Source: an uncultured Draconibacterium sp.
GTDB lineage: Bacteria; Bacteroidota; Bacteroidia; Bacteroidales; Prolixibacteraceae
Length of the DNA stretch: 64,000 nucleotides
Direction of reading: 5' to 3'
Assembly (NCBI RefSeq): GCF_963675065.1
Contig: NZ_OY775906.1
Location: 2,086,001-2,150,000, forward strand
The notes under the pieces were generated by a model that did not search any database, was not told the DNA's origin, and saw nothing but the letters and a program-made list of their open reading frames with translations. This document shows positions 35,239 through 44,397 of this stretch, in pieces. The position numbers and the translations under genes were made by a program. Every line of letters starts with the position of its first letter. The first letter of the stretch is position 1.

Positions 35239-35348
35239 GCCTCGTTGCCGGATTCTGGATACTGCGAACTTGCAACCAGCAACTTGCAACTTCTTTGTAA
35301 CAGATCTCTCGCTGCGCTTCGAGATGACAGCAACTGTGCCAACTGAAC

Positions 35349-36599
35349 CTAGATCCCCAGCATCAGCTCTCCGGCATCTTTTCCTCCGGTAAATAAACGC
35401 TCCGGATTCTCAAGTAATTCTTTTAGTTTCACCAGGAAACCTACCGAATCTTTACCATCGATAATACGATGATCGTACGACAGTGCCACGTACATCATCG
35501 GGCGAATAACTACTTGTCCGTTAACAGCAACAGGTCGCTCAACAATGTTGTGCATACCCAGAATTCCTGATTGCGGCGGGTTAAGAATTGGTGTCGATAA
35601 TAACGAGCCAAAAACGCCACCATTGGTAATGGTAAATGTTCCTCCCTGCAATTCTTCAACCGTAATCTTTTTATTTCGTGCTTTTTCGGCAAGTTCTTTA
35701 ATTTCGAGTTCAATTGCAGGTATCGATTTACTTTCGGCATTGCGTACAATTGGCACCATCAAACCTTTTGGTGTTGATACCGCTATACCCACATCAACAA
35801 ACTGAGGCATTACAATTTCTTCACCATCGATTTGTGCATTCACCATCGGATGGAAATCCATTGCCGTTGCAACAGCCTTGGTAAAAAACGACATAAAACC
35901 CACTTTGAATCCATGTATATCCACAAATTTTTGCTGATACTTTTTGCGCATATCCATTACATAGCTCATGTCGATCTCGTTGAAAGTGGTAAGCATTGCC
36001 GTTTCGTTTTTCACAGAAATAAGGCGTGCACTTAACTTTCGTCGCAGGCTCGACATACGCTGACGTTCTTCGTCGCGCGTAGCCTCTTTTTGAGGAATGG
36101 CGGCAGCCGTTGCTTGTGGTGCATTTACCACGGCTTCCACTTCTTTTTTGCCTAATCGTTTCAAGCCATTAATCACATCGTCAAGCGAAAGGTCATGCTC
36201 TTTCATCATTTCCTTGGCCACCGATGTAACTTTCACTTTATCATGTTCCGACGATTCGGGGACACTCTTTTTTTCTTCAGCTGCTTTAGCTTCCGGCTTC
36301 TCTTTTTCTTCTTCAGGAGCCTCTTCTTTCTCCTTTGGTTCTGCAGGTGCAGCCGGTGCTTCCACGCTTGTATCGATAGTACAAACTACGGCTCCAACCT
36401 CAACAGCTTCTCCTTCTTCGGCTTTTATCTCTATTTTACCGCCTTCGCTGGCAACAATGGTCAGTGTGGCCTTATCCGATTCCACTTCGGCTATTTCCTG
36501 GTCTTTGGCAACAACGGCTCCGTCTTCAACAAGCCAACTGCCAATTTCAACTTCGGTTATGGATTCTCCCGGACTGGGAACTTTGATTTCAATAATCAT
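35349..36599 (-). CDS. sucB: 2-Oxoglutarate dehydrogenase E2, dihydrolipoyl succinyltransferase
   Basis: 416 residues. The N-terminal lipoyl domain has the modified lysine in EVESDKATL (Lys43). A Pro/Ala/Glu-rich linker leads to the peripheral-subunit-binding domain (KVTSVAKEMMKEHDLSLDDVI), a second linker, and the catalytic domain with YDHRIIDG (His377, Asp381). It passes the succinyl group to CoA in the 24-mer core of the TCA-cycle complex. sucA lies 11 bases upstream on the same strand, so E1 and E2 are co-transcribed; the E3 gene is not in this window. Repeat DNA begins just past the stop. Confidence 0.96.
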   Translation of the reverse strand: MIIEIKVPSPGESITEVEIGSWLVEDGAVVAKDQEIAEVESDKATLTIVASEGGKIEIKAEEGEAVEVGAVVCTIDTSVEAPAAPAEPKEKEEAPEEEKEKPEAKAAEEKKSVPESSEHDKVKVTSVAKEMMKEHDLSLDDVINGLKRLGKKEVEAVVNAPQATAAAIPQKEATRDEERQRMSSLRRKLSARLISVKNETAMLTTFNEIDMSYVMDMRKKYQQKFVDIHGFKVGFMSFFTKAVATAMDFHPMVNAQIDGEEIVMPQFVDVGIAVSTPKGLMVPIVRNAESKSIPAIELEIKELAEKARNKKITVEELQGGTFTITNGGVFGSLLSTPILNPPQSGILGMHNIVERPVAVNGQVVIRPMMYVALSYDHRIIDGKDSVGFLVKLKELLENPERLFTGGKDAGELMLGI

Positions 36600-36610
36600 A
36601 TTTTGGTTTT

Positions 36611-39346
36611 TTATGACGCTACAACTTCTTTTTGTTTAAACACGGTTTCCAAAATCTGGTCGAGGCCTTTTTTGTGTTTTTCCATCAGTCCAACAGCAGG
36701 GCTGGCACTTTCGGGGCGGGCAACAACTTTAAAGCCAAGGCAATCTAATTTGCGGTTGATAAACGGCCACGCTCCCATATTTTCGGGTTCGTCCTGTGCC
36801 CAAATCAACTCGGTGGATTTTGAATATTTACCCAATATTTCATTGATTTGTTTATTCGGAATCGGGTAAATTTGCTCCAATCGTACGATTGCCGTATTCG
36901 AAATTCCGTGCTCTGATTTGTATTTTGCCAAATCGTAATATAAACGACCGGTAACAAATACAACCTTTTCAACCAAATCAGGTTCAGCAACCGGGTCGTC
37001 AATAATTTCATTAAAATGTCCTTCTGCCAACTCTTCAATAGTTGAATGCACCATTGGGTGACGCAACAAACTCTTTGGCGTAAACACCACAAGGGGCAAA
37101 CGCATTTTCATTTTCACCTGGCGGCGCAACAAGTGGAACATGTTGGCCGGCGTAGTTGGCATTACCACCTGAATGTTATTATTTGCAGAAAGCTCAAGGA
37201 AACGTTCGAGTCGTGCTGATGAGTGTTCCGGTCCCTGCCCCTCAAAACCATGAGGTAACAACAGGGTAAGGTTGTTCATCAGTCCCCATTTCTCGAAGGC
37301 CGAAGTAATATACTGATCGATTATCACTTGAGCCACATTGTGGAAATCGCCAAACTGAGCTTCCCAAATGGTTAGTCCGTTTGGCTCCGACAAAGCATAA
37401 CCGTATTCAAATCCCATCACTGCGTATTCCGACAATGGCGAATTGTAAACTTTAAAACGTGCCTGATCTTCCGACACATGCTTTAGTGGGAAGTATTTAT
37501 TTTCCGTACCTTCAATAACAAAAGCGGCATGACGGTGAGCAAAAGTTCCGCGCTCGGTATCCTGCCCGCTTAAACGCACCGGATGACCTTCGGCAACCAG
37601 TGTTCCGTAAGCCAGCAACTCTCCCATTGCCCAGTCCAAACGGTTATCGTGAACCATCATTTTCCTGTCGGAAATAATCCGATTTACTTTTTTGAAAAAT
37701 GGAAGATCAGTAGGTAGCGTATAAATCTTTTCAGCAATATTTCGAATGGTTTCTTCTCCAACGCCTGTTTCAACCGGCTCATTAAAGTTGGCTTTCGAAG
37801 GCATTTCGTATTGTTCATACTCCTTTACAAGGAATTTACGAATCTTCAACTTTTCAATCTTTTCCGATTCCTTGTATTTGCCTTCCAAAAACTGATCGAA
37901 TTCACGAACTTTTTCCCGCGATTCTTCGTGAGTCATAATTCCCAGTTCATTCAACCGGTCGGCATAAATATCGCGTGGATTTTTATGTTTTGAGATCGCT
38001 TTGTACAACATCGGCTGCGTAAAACGCGGTTCATCGCCTTCATTGTGTCCGTATTTGCGGTAACACAGAATATCGATAAACACATCAGAATGAAACTTCT
38101 GACGGAACTCCATAGCCAGTTTTATCGTCCAGATCAACGCCTCCACATCGTCGCCATTTACATGGAAAACAGGTGAACGAGTTACTTTAGCCACGTCGGT
38201 ACAATACGTGCTCGATCGTGCCTCAAGATATGGTGTGGTAAATCCTACCTGGTTGTTAATTACCAAATGAATTGTACCTCCGGTTTTATAACCGGGAAGT
38301 TGTGCCATTTGAACTGTTTCATAAACCACTCCCTGCGTTGCAATTGCCGCGTCGCCATGAATAACAATGGCAGCTGCTTTGCTGTAATCGCGCTGGTATT
38401 CGTATTCAATCTGAGAACGAACCATTCCTTCAACAATCGGGGCAACCGTTTCTAAGTGTGATGGGTTGGGAACCAGTTTCAATTTTACTTTCTTGCCCAA
38501 ATCGGTCACTACTTCGTTTTCGTAACCCAAGTGATATTTTACATCGCCCTGCGCAATATCATCTTCGTATTCCGTTCCGTAAAATTCTTTAAATATATTT
38601 TGATAAGGCTTTTCCAGAATGTTTGCCAAAATGTTCAAACGTCCGCGGTGTGCCATTCCCATGATAAATTCTTCCATACCCAGTTCGGCTCCACGTTCAA
38701 TAACGGCGTCGAGTGCCGGAATTATTGCTTCCGCTCCTTCAAGCGAAAATCGCTTTTGCCCAACAAACTTTTTATGGATAAAATTTTCGAACCCTACCGC
38801 CAGCTTCAGGTGATAGAAAAAGTGTTTTCGTTTTTCTTCAGTGTACTCTTCCGAGTTTTGGGTGCTTTCCATTCGCTCTCGCAACCATTGCACCACTTCC
38901 GGATGCCGCATATAAACGTATTCAACACCAACCGACCGGCAATAAGTGGCCTCCAGATGCGAAATAATGTCTTTTAGTTTTGCCGCACCGATACCAATTT
39001 CGTTGCCGGCCTGAAATGTTTTTTCAAGATCAGCCTTTTCCAAGCCGAAATTTTCAATATCGAGCGTTGGAGAATACGTACGACGTGCACGAACAGGATT
39101 GGTTTTGGTGAACAGGTGTCCACGCTGACGATAGCCAAGAATCAAATTTAAGATGGCAAATTCTTTATCGATATTATCGGGTTTTATTCCCGATGGTTTC
39201 TCAGGGTATTGCTTTCGGGCCAGTTCAAAACCCGAAAAAAACTGTTGCCAACTCTTATCTACTGATTCCGGATCTTCAAGATAAGACTGGTATAGGTTCT
39301 CAATCGCCTCGATTTCCTGGTTTCCCACAGACGAAAATTTATCCAT
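36611..39346 (-). CDS. sucA: 2-Oxoglutarate dehydrogenase E1
   Basis: 911 residues. The N-terminal E2-docking helix (NLYQSYLEDPESVDKSWQQFF) and the thiamine-diphosphate core are present: FIMGMAHRGRLNILANI, VIHGDAAIATQGVVYE, NNQVGFTT, and the transketolase-like half with SGQDTERGTFAHRHA and LLLPHGFEGQGPEHSSARLERFL. It decarboxylates 2-oxoglutarate and transfers succinyl to the E2 lipoyl group. It heads the sucA-sucB operon, with about 180 bases of AT-rich DNA upstream that should hold the promoter. Confidence 0.97.
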   Translation of the reverse strand: MDKFSSVGNQEIEAIENLYQSYLEDPESVDKSWQQFFSGFELARKQYPEKPSGIKPDNIDKEFAILNLILGYRQRGHLFTKTNPVRARRTYSPTLDIENFGLEKADLEKTFQAGNEIGIGAAKLKDIISHLEATYCRSVGVEYVYMRHPEVVQWLRERMESTQNSEEYTEEKRKHFFYHLKLAVGFENFIHKKFVGQKRFSLEGAEAIIPALDAVIERGAELGMEEFIMGMAHRGRLNILANILEKPYQNIFKEFYGTEYEDDIAQGDVKYHLGYENEVVTDLGKKVKLKLVPNPSHLETVAPIVEGMVRSQIEYEYQRDYSKAAAIVIHGDAAIATQGVVYETVQMAQLPGYKTGGTIHLVINNQVGFTTPYLEARSSTYCTDVAKVTRSPVFHVNGDDVEALIWTIKLAMEFRQKFHSDVFIDILCYRKYGHNEGDEPRFTQPMLYKAISKHKNPRDIYADRLNELGIMTHEESREKVREFDQFLEGKYKESEKIEKLKIRKFLVKEYEQYEMPSKANFNEPVETGVGEETIRNIAEKIYTLPTDLPFFKKVNRIISDRKMMVHDNRLDWAMGELLAYGTLVAEGHPVRLSGQDTERGTFAHRHAAFVIEGTENKYFPLKHVSEDQARFKVYNSPLSEYAVMGFEYGYALSEPNGLTIWEAQFGDFHNVAQVIIDQYITSAFEKWGLMNNLTLLLPHGFEGQGPEHSSARLERFLELSANNNIQVVMPTTPANMFHLLRRQVKMKMRLPLVVFTPKSLLRHPMVHSTIEELAEGHFNEIIDDPVAEPDLVEKVVFVTGRLYYDLAKYKSEHGISNTAIVRLEQIYPIPNKQINEILGKYSKSTELIWAQDEPENMGAWPFINRKLDCLGFKVVARPESASPAVGLMEKHKKGLDQILETVFKQKEVVAS

Positions 39347-39527
39347 AGTTGATTTTTAATTAACTTTTATATGATATTGAAGAAACAATGCAGTTTTTTT
39401 ATTGTTTACCTGCAATCATAGTTTTTTCCTATCAAAATTAAGCTTTCCCGATGATTTTTATGCACGCAGAGCTATTTTGGTTTTGAGAAATATTTTGATT
39501 GGCTATTTTTGCTGAAAATTTACGACA

Positions 39528-39971
39528 ATGATTCAAAGAATTCAGACCTTGTTTATGCTGGCGGCCGGTATGCTTATCGGTTCGTTATATCTTCAGAAAT
39601 TTGCAGACATCATCGTTAACGATCAGCTGCATATTTTTAATGCTTTTGGAATTTTTAAAGATGAGGAATTACTTTTTAGCGGTTTGCCGCTAATGATTCT
39701 GATTGGCATTATTGCCTTACTTCATCTGGTGGCCTTATTTTTATACAAAAAACGTATACTTCAAATCCGCATTCTTGCGTTTACAATAATCCTAATGCTG
39801 GGGCTTTTCGGACTGTTCTTTTATTTTACTTACGCCAGTTTCGAGGAGGTAAAAGTGGCCTTTAAAGTAGCCGTTGCCCTGCCGCTTGCATCTGTTATTC
39901 TGGATTGGCTGGCTATTCGCGCTATCGGTAAAGACGAAGCTTTGGTAAGAAGCCTTGATCGGATAAGATAA
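39528..39971 (+). CDS. DUF4293 family membrane protein
   Basis: 147 residues, four membrane spans, beginning MIQRIQTLFMLAA and ending LVRSLDRIR, both hallmarks of the Bacteroidota-specific DUF4293 family. Function is unknown. It is divergent from sucA and followed by an inverted repeat. Confidence 0.88.
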   Translation: MIQRIQTLFMLAAGMLIGSLYLQKFADIIVNDQLHIFNAFGIFKDEELLFSGLPLMILIGIIALLHLVALFLYKKRILQIRILAFTIILMLGLFGLFFYFTYASFEEVKVAFKVAVALPLASVILDWLAIRAIGKDEALVRSLDRIR

Positions 39972-39983
39972 AAACTGAATGAA

Positions 39984-40080
39984 GAATGTTGATTAACGAT
40001 TTTTGATTGGCGAAGTATCGATGCGAAATCAATACTCGGGTCTAGCAACTTCTAAAATCATTATTCGTTAATCATCATTC
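39984..40080. repeat. Long imperfect inverted repeat
   Basis: GAATGTTGATTAACGA... (39984-40008) matches, inverted, ...TCGTTAATCATCATTC (40054-40080) with few mismatches, and AGTATcgat/atcaATACT makes an inner arm. It fills the gap between the DUF4293 gene and the nucleotidyltransferase gene and can form a cruciform or RNA hairpin. Confidence 0.65.
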
Positions 40081-40108
40081 AAAATTCAAAACTTTAAAGT
40101 TTGAGATT

Positions 40109-40828
40109 ATGCAAGCAATGCTATTCGCCGCCGGTTTGGGTACCCGTTTAAAAAACGAAACGGCCGATAAACCAAAAGCTCTGGTTGAAGTTGGCGGGAA
40201 ACCGTTGCTGCAACATGCTATTGAAAAACTGAGTGCCGGAGGTGCATCAAGAATTGTGGTAAACGTTCATCATTTTGCTCCACTGGTAATCGATTTTATA
40301 AATAGCAGGAATTGGGGCGTTCCGGTTCTTATCTCCGACGAAAGCGACAAACTTTTGGAAACAGGCGGCGGACTAAAATTCGCATCTCACCTTTTCGCAC
40401 CAGACGAACCGATACTTATTTATAATGTAGATATTCTGAGCAACATTAATTTGCAGGATGTAATTGCCCAGCATACCCAATCAAATGCCATTGCAACATT
40501 AGTGGTTCGGCAGCGCGAAACACAACGTTATTTTAAGTTCGATTCGGAACACAACCTGGTGGGCTGGATCAATAAAAAAACAGGCGAAACAAAAATATCG
40601 CGATCAGAAAATTTCCAGGAAGCTACCGAAATGGCTTTTAGCGGAATTCATATTGTAGAGCCTCAGATTTTTGATTTTATGCCGGAAGAAGATCGTTTTT
40701 CAATTGTTCAGGTGTACCTCGAACTGGCAAAAACAAAAAATATTAAAGGCTACTTCGATAGTTCTGAATTGTGGATGGATGTTGGAAAACCGGCTCAGTT
40801 GAAGGAAGCACGCAAAGTTTTCAAATAA
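40109..40828 (+). CDS. Sugar-phosphate nucleotidyltransferase (MurU-like)
   Basis: 239 residues. The nucleotide-binding signature is AMLFAAGLGTRLKN...KPKALVEVGGKPLLQ at the N-terminus; the LLETGGGLKFA loop and YNVDILSN metal-binding Asp follow, and WMDVGKP closes the domain. The LETGGG form is that of MurU-type uridylyltransferases, which make UDP-MurNAc from MurNAc-1-phosphate during cell-wall recycling. GDP-mannose- or glucose-1-phosphate-type enzymes are possible alternatives. The adjacent Bacteroidota gene set does not settle the sugar. Confidence 0.85.
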   Translation: MQAMLFAAGLGTRLKNETADKPKALVEVGGKPLLQHAIEKLSAGGASRIVVNVHHFAPLVIDFINSRNWGVPVLISDESDKLLETGGGLKFASHLFAPDEPILIYNVDILSNINLQDVIAQHTQSNAIATLVVRQRETQRYFKFDSEHNLVGWINKKTGETKISRSENFQEATEMAFSGIHIVEPQIFDFMPEEDRFSIVQVYLELAKTKNIKGYFDSSELWMDVGKPAQLKEARKVFK

Positions 40829-40856
40829 TACTCGACCTGCGCTTAGTTAGCTATTA

Positions 40857-41690
40857 TTATACAAGTAACGACCGAACAGAGTAGGCAAAGGCATCGTTTT
40901 CATTGCTTGGGATAATCGGATATTTGTCTTTTATTTCGTGTGGCGAGTTGTCGGTTAAAAACGAGTGCATGGTAAATTCCAGTAAATCAAAGTCGTTGTA
41001 ATCGTTCCCCAGCCCCATGGTTTCGTCTTTCGAAATTTCCAATCGTTTACAAATTTCATTTACACCATTTCCCTTCGATACGGAATGGTGAAACACTTCA
41101 ATCCAGATAAATCCCGGCGTAATTGGCGACGATGCACGGATAACCCTGATCTCAGGACACAAAGCTTCAATCTCCTTTTTCAGGTGATTAAACCGTTCTT
41201 CGTTCTGTTTTATAATGATCAAAAACTGGCACAATTCACTTTTTGGCAAATCATCGGTTATTAATGGCTCGGCATACGCTACATTAAATTTAAAGTAACG
41301 TTCAAACTCCTCGCAATCTTCCTTTCCACGGTAGTAATAATGTTTGTGATTATCAGGAACCGGGTAAAAAGCATGAAAGTTTACATCGCGGCTAATAAAG
41401 TGCGAAAGTAATTTTTGTGCCGACGACACTTTTATATTCTGATTAGCAATAAGTTCTTTTTTCTGCCAGTTATAAACTCCTGCTCCCGACGAAAACACCA
41501 CATAATCGAAAGGCAGATCGGGCTGCAACACCTCTTTTACTTTCTGCAAATTCCGGCCCGTTGCTGCAACCCGAACGATCTGTTTATCACCCAGTTTTTG
41601 CAAAGCATCAATATTTGCCTGGCTAACGGTACGGTCGTTTTTCAGAAAAGTACCATCCAAATCAGTTGCCACAAGTTTTATGTTTTTCAT
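40857..41690 (-). CDS. Cof-type HAD phosphatase
   Basis: 277 residues from the ATG at 41690; an in-frame TTG three codons upstream overlaps an AAGGAG ribosome site and is unlikely. HAD motif I is VATDLDGTFLKND, the cap is of the C2B Cof type, and motif IV is GLGNDYNDFDLLEF near the C-terminus with the Lys of KGNGVNEIC as motif III. Such enzymes dephosphorylate sugar phosphates, FMN or pyridoxal phosphate in the cytoplasm; the substrate is not readable. It converges with the nucleotidyltransferase gene, 28 bases away. Confidence 0.92.
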   Translation of the reverse strand: MKNIKLVATDLDGTFLKNDRTVSQANIDALQKLGDKQIVRVAATGRNLQKVKEVLQPDLPFDYVVFSSGAGVYNWQKKELIANQNIKVSSAQKLLSHFISRDVNFHAFYPVPDNHKHYYYRGKEDCEEFERYFKFNVAYAEPLITDDLPKSELCQFLIIIKQNEERFNHLKKEIEALCPEIRVIRASSPITPGFIWIEVFHHSVSKGNGVNEICKRLEISKDETMGLGNDYNDFDLLEFTMHSFLTDNSPHEIKDKYPIIPSNENDAFAYSVRSLLV

Positions 41691-41844
41691 CTCCTTCAAT
41701 TATCCCGATAAAATTAGCTAAAAATCAATTATCTGAATATTTGCGGCTTTAAATTTCCGTTAACCCTGTTCACCCTTTTCCCGCTTGTGTTCATCGAAAT
41801 AATTTTATGTGCGAAACTACTATGGCTACATTTGAGTATTGTTT

Positions 41845-41852
41845 TATATTTG
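41845..41852 (+). promoter_or_regulatory. Candidate -7 promoter box of dapB-lepB
   Basis: TATATTTG matches the Bacteroidota -7 consensus TAnnTTTG exactly and lies 34 bases before the dapB start. I find no good TTTG box at the expected distance upstream, so support is partial. Confidence 0.4.
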
Positions 41853-41886
41853 TGGCTTATTCTAAAAACAGATAATCAGCAAAATA

Positions 41887-42603
41887 ATGAGAATTGCACT
41901 AATTGGCTACGGGAGAATGGGAAAGGAAATTGAGAAAATCGCGGTATCACGCGGTCACGAAATCGGCCTTACCATCGATCTCGATAATCAAAACGACCTT
42001 ACAGTAGAGAATCTCAAAAAATGCGATGTTGCCATTGAATTTACCATTCCTGCATCGGCAGTAAATAATTATAAATTGTGTTTCGAGGCGGGCATTCCCG
42101 TTGTTAGCGGAACTACCGGCTGGCTCGATAAAAAAGAAGAAGTGTATAGTAAATGTGCCGAAACAGATGGTACATTTTTTTATGGAAGTAACTTTTCGGT
42201 AGGTGTAAACCTGTTTTTCGAGCTGAATAAAAAGCTGGCCGAACTGATGGCTCCACGTGCTGAGTATAGTGTTGAAATGACCGAAGTTCACCACACCAAA
42301 AAGCTGGATGCACCAAGTGGAACAGCAATTAGCCTGGCAGAAGATATTATTGAAAACATTCCGGCAAAAAATGCCTGGGTGAACGACGAAACGCCTGCCG
42401 ACAATGAAATGAACATTAAATCGGAGCGCGTTGGACAAGTGCCCGGTATTCACACCATAAAATACGAATCGGAAATCGACTTTATTGAAATTACACACAG
42501 TGCAAAAAGTCGTACAGGATTCGCATCGGGCGCCGTGCTGGCAGCCGAATATTGCCTTGATAATAAAGGCATTCTAACAATGAAAGACTTACTAAAATTA
42601 TAA
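41887..42603 (+). CDS. dapB: 4-Hydroxy-tetrahydrodipicolinate reductase
   Basis: 238 residues. The NAD(P) motif GYGRMGKEIEK opens the protein; VSGTTGW and the catalytic HHTKKLDAPSGTA block are intact, and the closing SAKSRTGFASGAVLAAEYC matches the family. It reduces hydroxy-tetrahydrodipicolinate in the lysine and meso-diaminopimelate pathway in the cytoplasm, needed for peptidoglycan. lepB follows 11 bases downstream and a WbqC gene comes after, an order I recall as conserved in Bacteroidota. Confidence 0.97.
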   Translation: MRIALIGYGRMGKEIEKIAVSRGHEIGLTIDLDNQNDLTVENLKKCDVAIEFTIPASAVNNYKLCFEAGIPVVSGTTGWLDKKEEVYSKCAETDGTFFYGSNFSVGVNLFFELNKKLAELMAPRAEYSVEMTEVHHTKKLDAPSGTAISLAEDIIENIPAKNAWVNDETPADNEMNIKSERVGQVPGIHTIKYESEIDFIEITHSAKSRTGFASGAVLAAEYCLDNKGILTMKDLLKL

Positions 42604-42614
42604 AATAAGAATTA

Positions 42615-43955
42615 ATGATACGTTCGATCCTAACAAATAAGTGGTTTAAATTCATCACTGTAGGAATTCTTTACTCACTTTGGGTAATCTGGCTGGGAAG
42701 TTACTTGTGGTTTCTGGGACTAGCCATAATTTTCGACATTTACATTACCGAAAAAGTACACTGGGCATTCTGGAAAAAGAAAAACCCGCCCAACGGAAAA
42801 CAAACCAAAGTTGTTGAATGGGTGGATGCTATTATTTTTGCGGTAATTGCCGCTACTTTTATTCGTATGTTTTTTATTGAAGCATACACCATTCCAACAT
42901 CGTCAATGGAAAAATCGATGTTGGTGGGCGATTACCTTTTTGTAAGCAAAACGGCTTACGGGCCAAAAACGCCAAACACGCCGCTATCGTTTCCGTTTGT
43001 GCACAATACCATGCCAATTGTTGGCGGAAAATCATATTCTGAAGCCATTCAGCGACCATACAAACGACTGGCTGGTTTTACCAAAGTGAAAAATAACGAT
43101 GTTGTTGTTTTCCACTTTCCTGAAGGCGACACGGTAGCGTTGGGTGTGCCTACCCGTAGTTATTACCAAATGATTAGAGATTATGGTAGAAATCGGGTTT
43201 GGAGCGATAAAAGAAACTTTGGCGAAATAATTTCGCGGCCGGTTGATAAACGCGAAAACTACATTAAACGTTGTGTTGGGATTCCGGGCGATAAAATTGA
43301 AATTAAAATGGCTCAGTTGTATGTAAATGACGAGGCTCAGAAAAAATTCGATGGTGTTCAGTACAACTACCTCGTTGAAACGAACGGAACAGCCATTAAT
43401 CCAAAAGCGCTCGACCGACTGCATATTTCGGAAGCTGATCGCAATACGTTTTCAAGCAAACAATATTTATTGCCGTTAACAGAAGAGGCAGCCGGAAAAA
43501 TAAAGGAATTTGCCAATGTTCAATCGATTAAAAAAATGCTGGAAGAACCCGGCGAATGGGAACGGGCTATTTTCCCAAGCGACAGTCGTTACCCCTGGAA
43601 TGTTGACAATTTTGGACCGTTAACTGTTCCGTCAAAAGGCGAAACAATCGACCTTGATGTTGATAATCTGCCAATTTACGAAAGGATAATCGATATTTAC
43701 GAAGCAAACGATTTGGAGGTAAATGGCGACCAGATAAAAATTAACGGTGAAGTAGCCACATCCTACACTTTTAAAATGGACTACTACTGGATGATGGGTG
43801 ATAACCGCCACAACTCGGCCGACTCGCGTTACTGGGGTTTTGTACCTGAAGACCATGTGGTTGGTAAAGCCAAATTTATCTGGCTTTCGTTGGACAAAGA
43901 CAAAGGCTTCCCGGCAAACATTCGTTTTAAACGTCTGTTTACCAAAGTGCATTAA
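42615..43955 (+). CDS. lepB: Signal peptidase I
   Basis: 446 residues, longer than the E. coli enzyme because of an insertion of about 65 residues between the catalytic Ser97 (PTSSMEKS) and Lys218 (YIKRCVGIPGD). Two to three N-terminal membrane spans precede it, and the C-terminal box MMGDNRHNSADSRYWG is complete. It cleaves signal peptides at the periplasmic face. The size and insertion are as usual in this phylum. It is the second gene of the dapB-lepB unit, closed by a terminator. Confidence 0.96.
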   Translation: MIRSILTNKWFKFITVGILYSLWVIWLGSYLWFLGLAIIFDIYITEKVHWAFWKKKNPPNGKQTKVVEWVDAIIFAVIAATFIRMFFIEAYTIPTSSMEKSMLVGDYLFVSKTAYGPKTPNTPLSFPFVHNTMPIVGGKSYSEAIQRPYKRLAGFTKVKNNDVVVFHFPEGDTVALGVPTRSYYQMIRDYGRNRVWSDKRNFGEIISRPVDKRENYIKRCVGIPGDKIEIKMAQLYVNDEAQKKFDGVQYNYLVETNGTAINPKALDRLHISEADRNTFSSKQYLLPLTEEAAGKIKEFANVQSIKKMLEEPGEWERAIFPSDSRYPWNVDNFGPLTVPSKGETIDLDVDNLPIYERIIDIYEANDLEVNGDQIKINGEVATSYTFKMDYYWMMGDNRHNSADSRYWGFVPEDHVVGKAKFIWLSLDKDKGFPANIRFKRLFTKVH

Positions 43956-43980
43956 CAATTTATACAAATTATATTCGTTT

Positions 43981-44012
43981 AAAGGATAACAGACAACTGT
44001 TATCCTTTTTTT
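43981..44012 (+). terminator. Rho-independent terminator after lepB
   Basis: AAAGGATAACAG (43981-43992) pairs perfectly with CTGTTATCCTTT (43997-44008) around an ACAA loop, then runs into seven T. Confidence 0.92.
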
Positions 44013-44047
44013 ATAATTTCGGGATTGATACTTGAAAACCATCAGTT

Positions 44048-44395
44048 ATGCAGTTAATCGTTGTAATTCTACTGATTCTGGCCGTTTTGCTGGTAATTTT
44101 CACCCTGCAAAATGCCATGGACATTACCCTCAATATATTTTTCTGGGAAATAAAAGATGCTCCGTTGGTGCTGGTTTTATTGAGCTGCATTTTTCTGGGG
44201 TATTTAATTGCGGCATTTTATTTTTATCCGCGCCTGTGGAAGGTAAAACGCGAATACAAACAAATGCTGAAATTCAACACAGAACTACAGGAATTACACC
44301 AGATGAACGATACTAAAAAGTTGGAAGAAGAAAGCGATCCTGAAGGAATTGAGCTGGAAGATGATGACGATGATGACACTTTTTTTAAAGACTAA
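44048..44395 (+). CDS. LapA-like (DUF1049) inner-membrane protein
   Basis: 115 residues. Two membrane spans (IVVILLILAVLLVIFTLQNAM and LVLVLLSCIFLGYLIAAFYF) are separated by a short loop; a helical cytoplasmic segment follows (KVKREYKQMLKFNTELQELH) and an extremely acidic tail (ELEDDDDDDTFFKD). This is the LapA/YciS layout; in E. coli such a protein helps to regulate LPS synthesis or LpxC turnover. Its role here is unproven. It is two bases upstream of the WbqC gene. Confidence 0.82.
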   Translation: MQLIVVILLILAVLLVIFTLQNAMDITLNIFFWEIKDAPLVLVLLSCIFLGYLIAAFYFYPRLWKVKREYKQMLKFNTELQELHQMNDTKKLEEESDPEGIELEDDDDDDTFFKD

Positions 44396-44397
44396 AC

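Larger units (their letters stand above)
34925..35348. repeat. Tandem-duplicated intergenic repeat region
   Basis: There is no credible gene here. Two related units follow each other: unit 1 (about 34982-35164) and unit 2 (about 35188-35330). Each has a GGATGCCATCC hairpin with T run, then GCCTCGTTGCCGGATTCTGG, AACTTGCAAC-like or TTGTAACC words, and ends with the CAGATCTCTC...GATGAC repeat (35138-35164; 35301-35330). Before unit 1 come CAGTTTTCAGT and CAGTTAACAGTT words. The right end lies 19 bases from the sucB stop codon. Confidence 0.8.

Noticed and set aside
35168..35392. Short plus-strand frame of 74 codons
   Set aside because: It is made of repeat unit 2 and the antisense of the end of sucB; no protein-like features.
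36195..36869. 224-codon plus-strand frame opposite sucB/sucA
   Set aside because: Antisense to the linker and start of sucB; rich in Phe and Ser as expected from the reverse of a Glu/Lys/Ala-rich gene.
42615..43955. Signal peptidase I as an unusual fusion because of its length
   Set aside because: The extra 65 residues between catalytic Ser and Lys are normal for this phylum.
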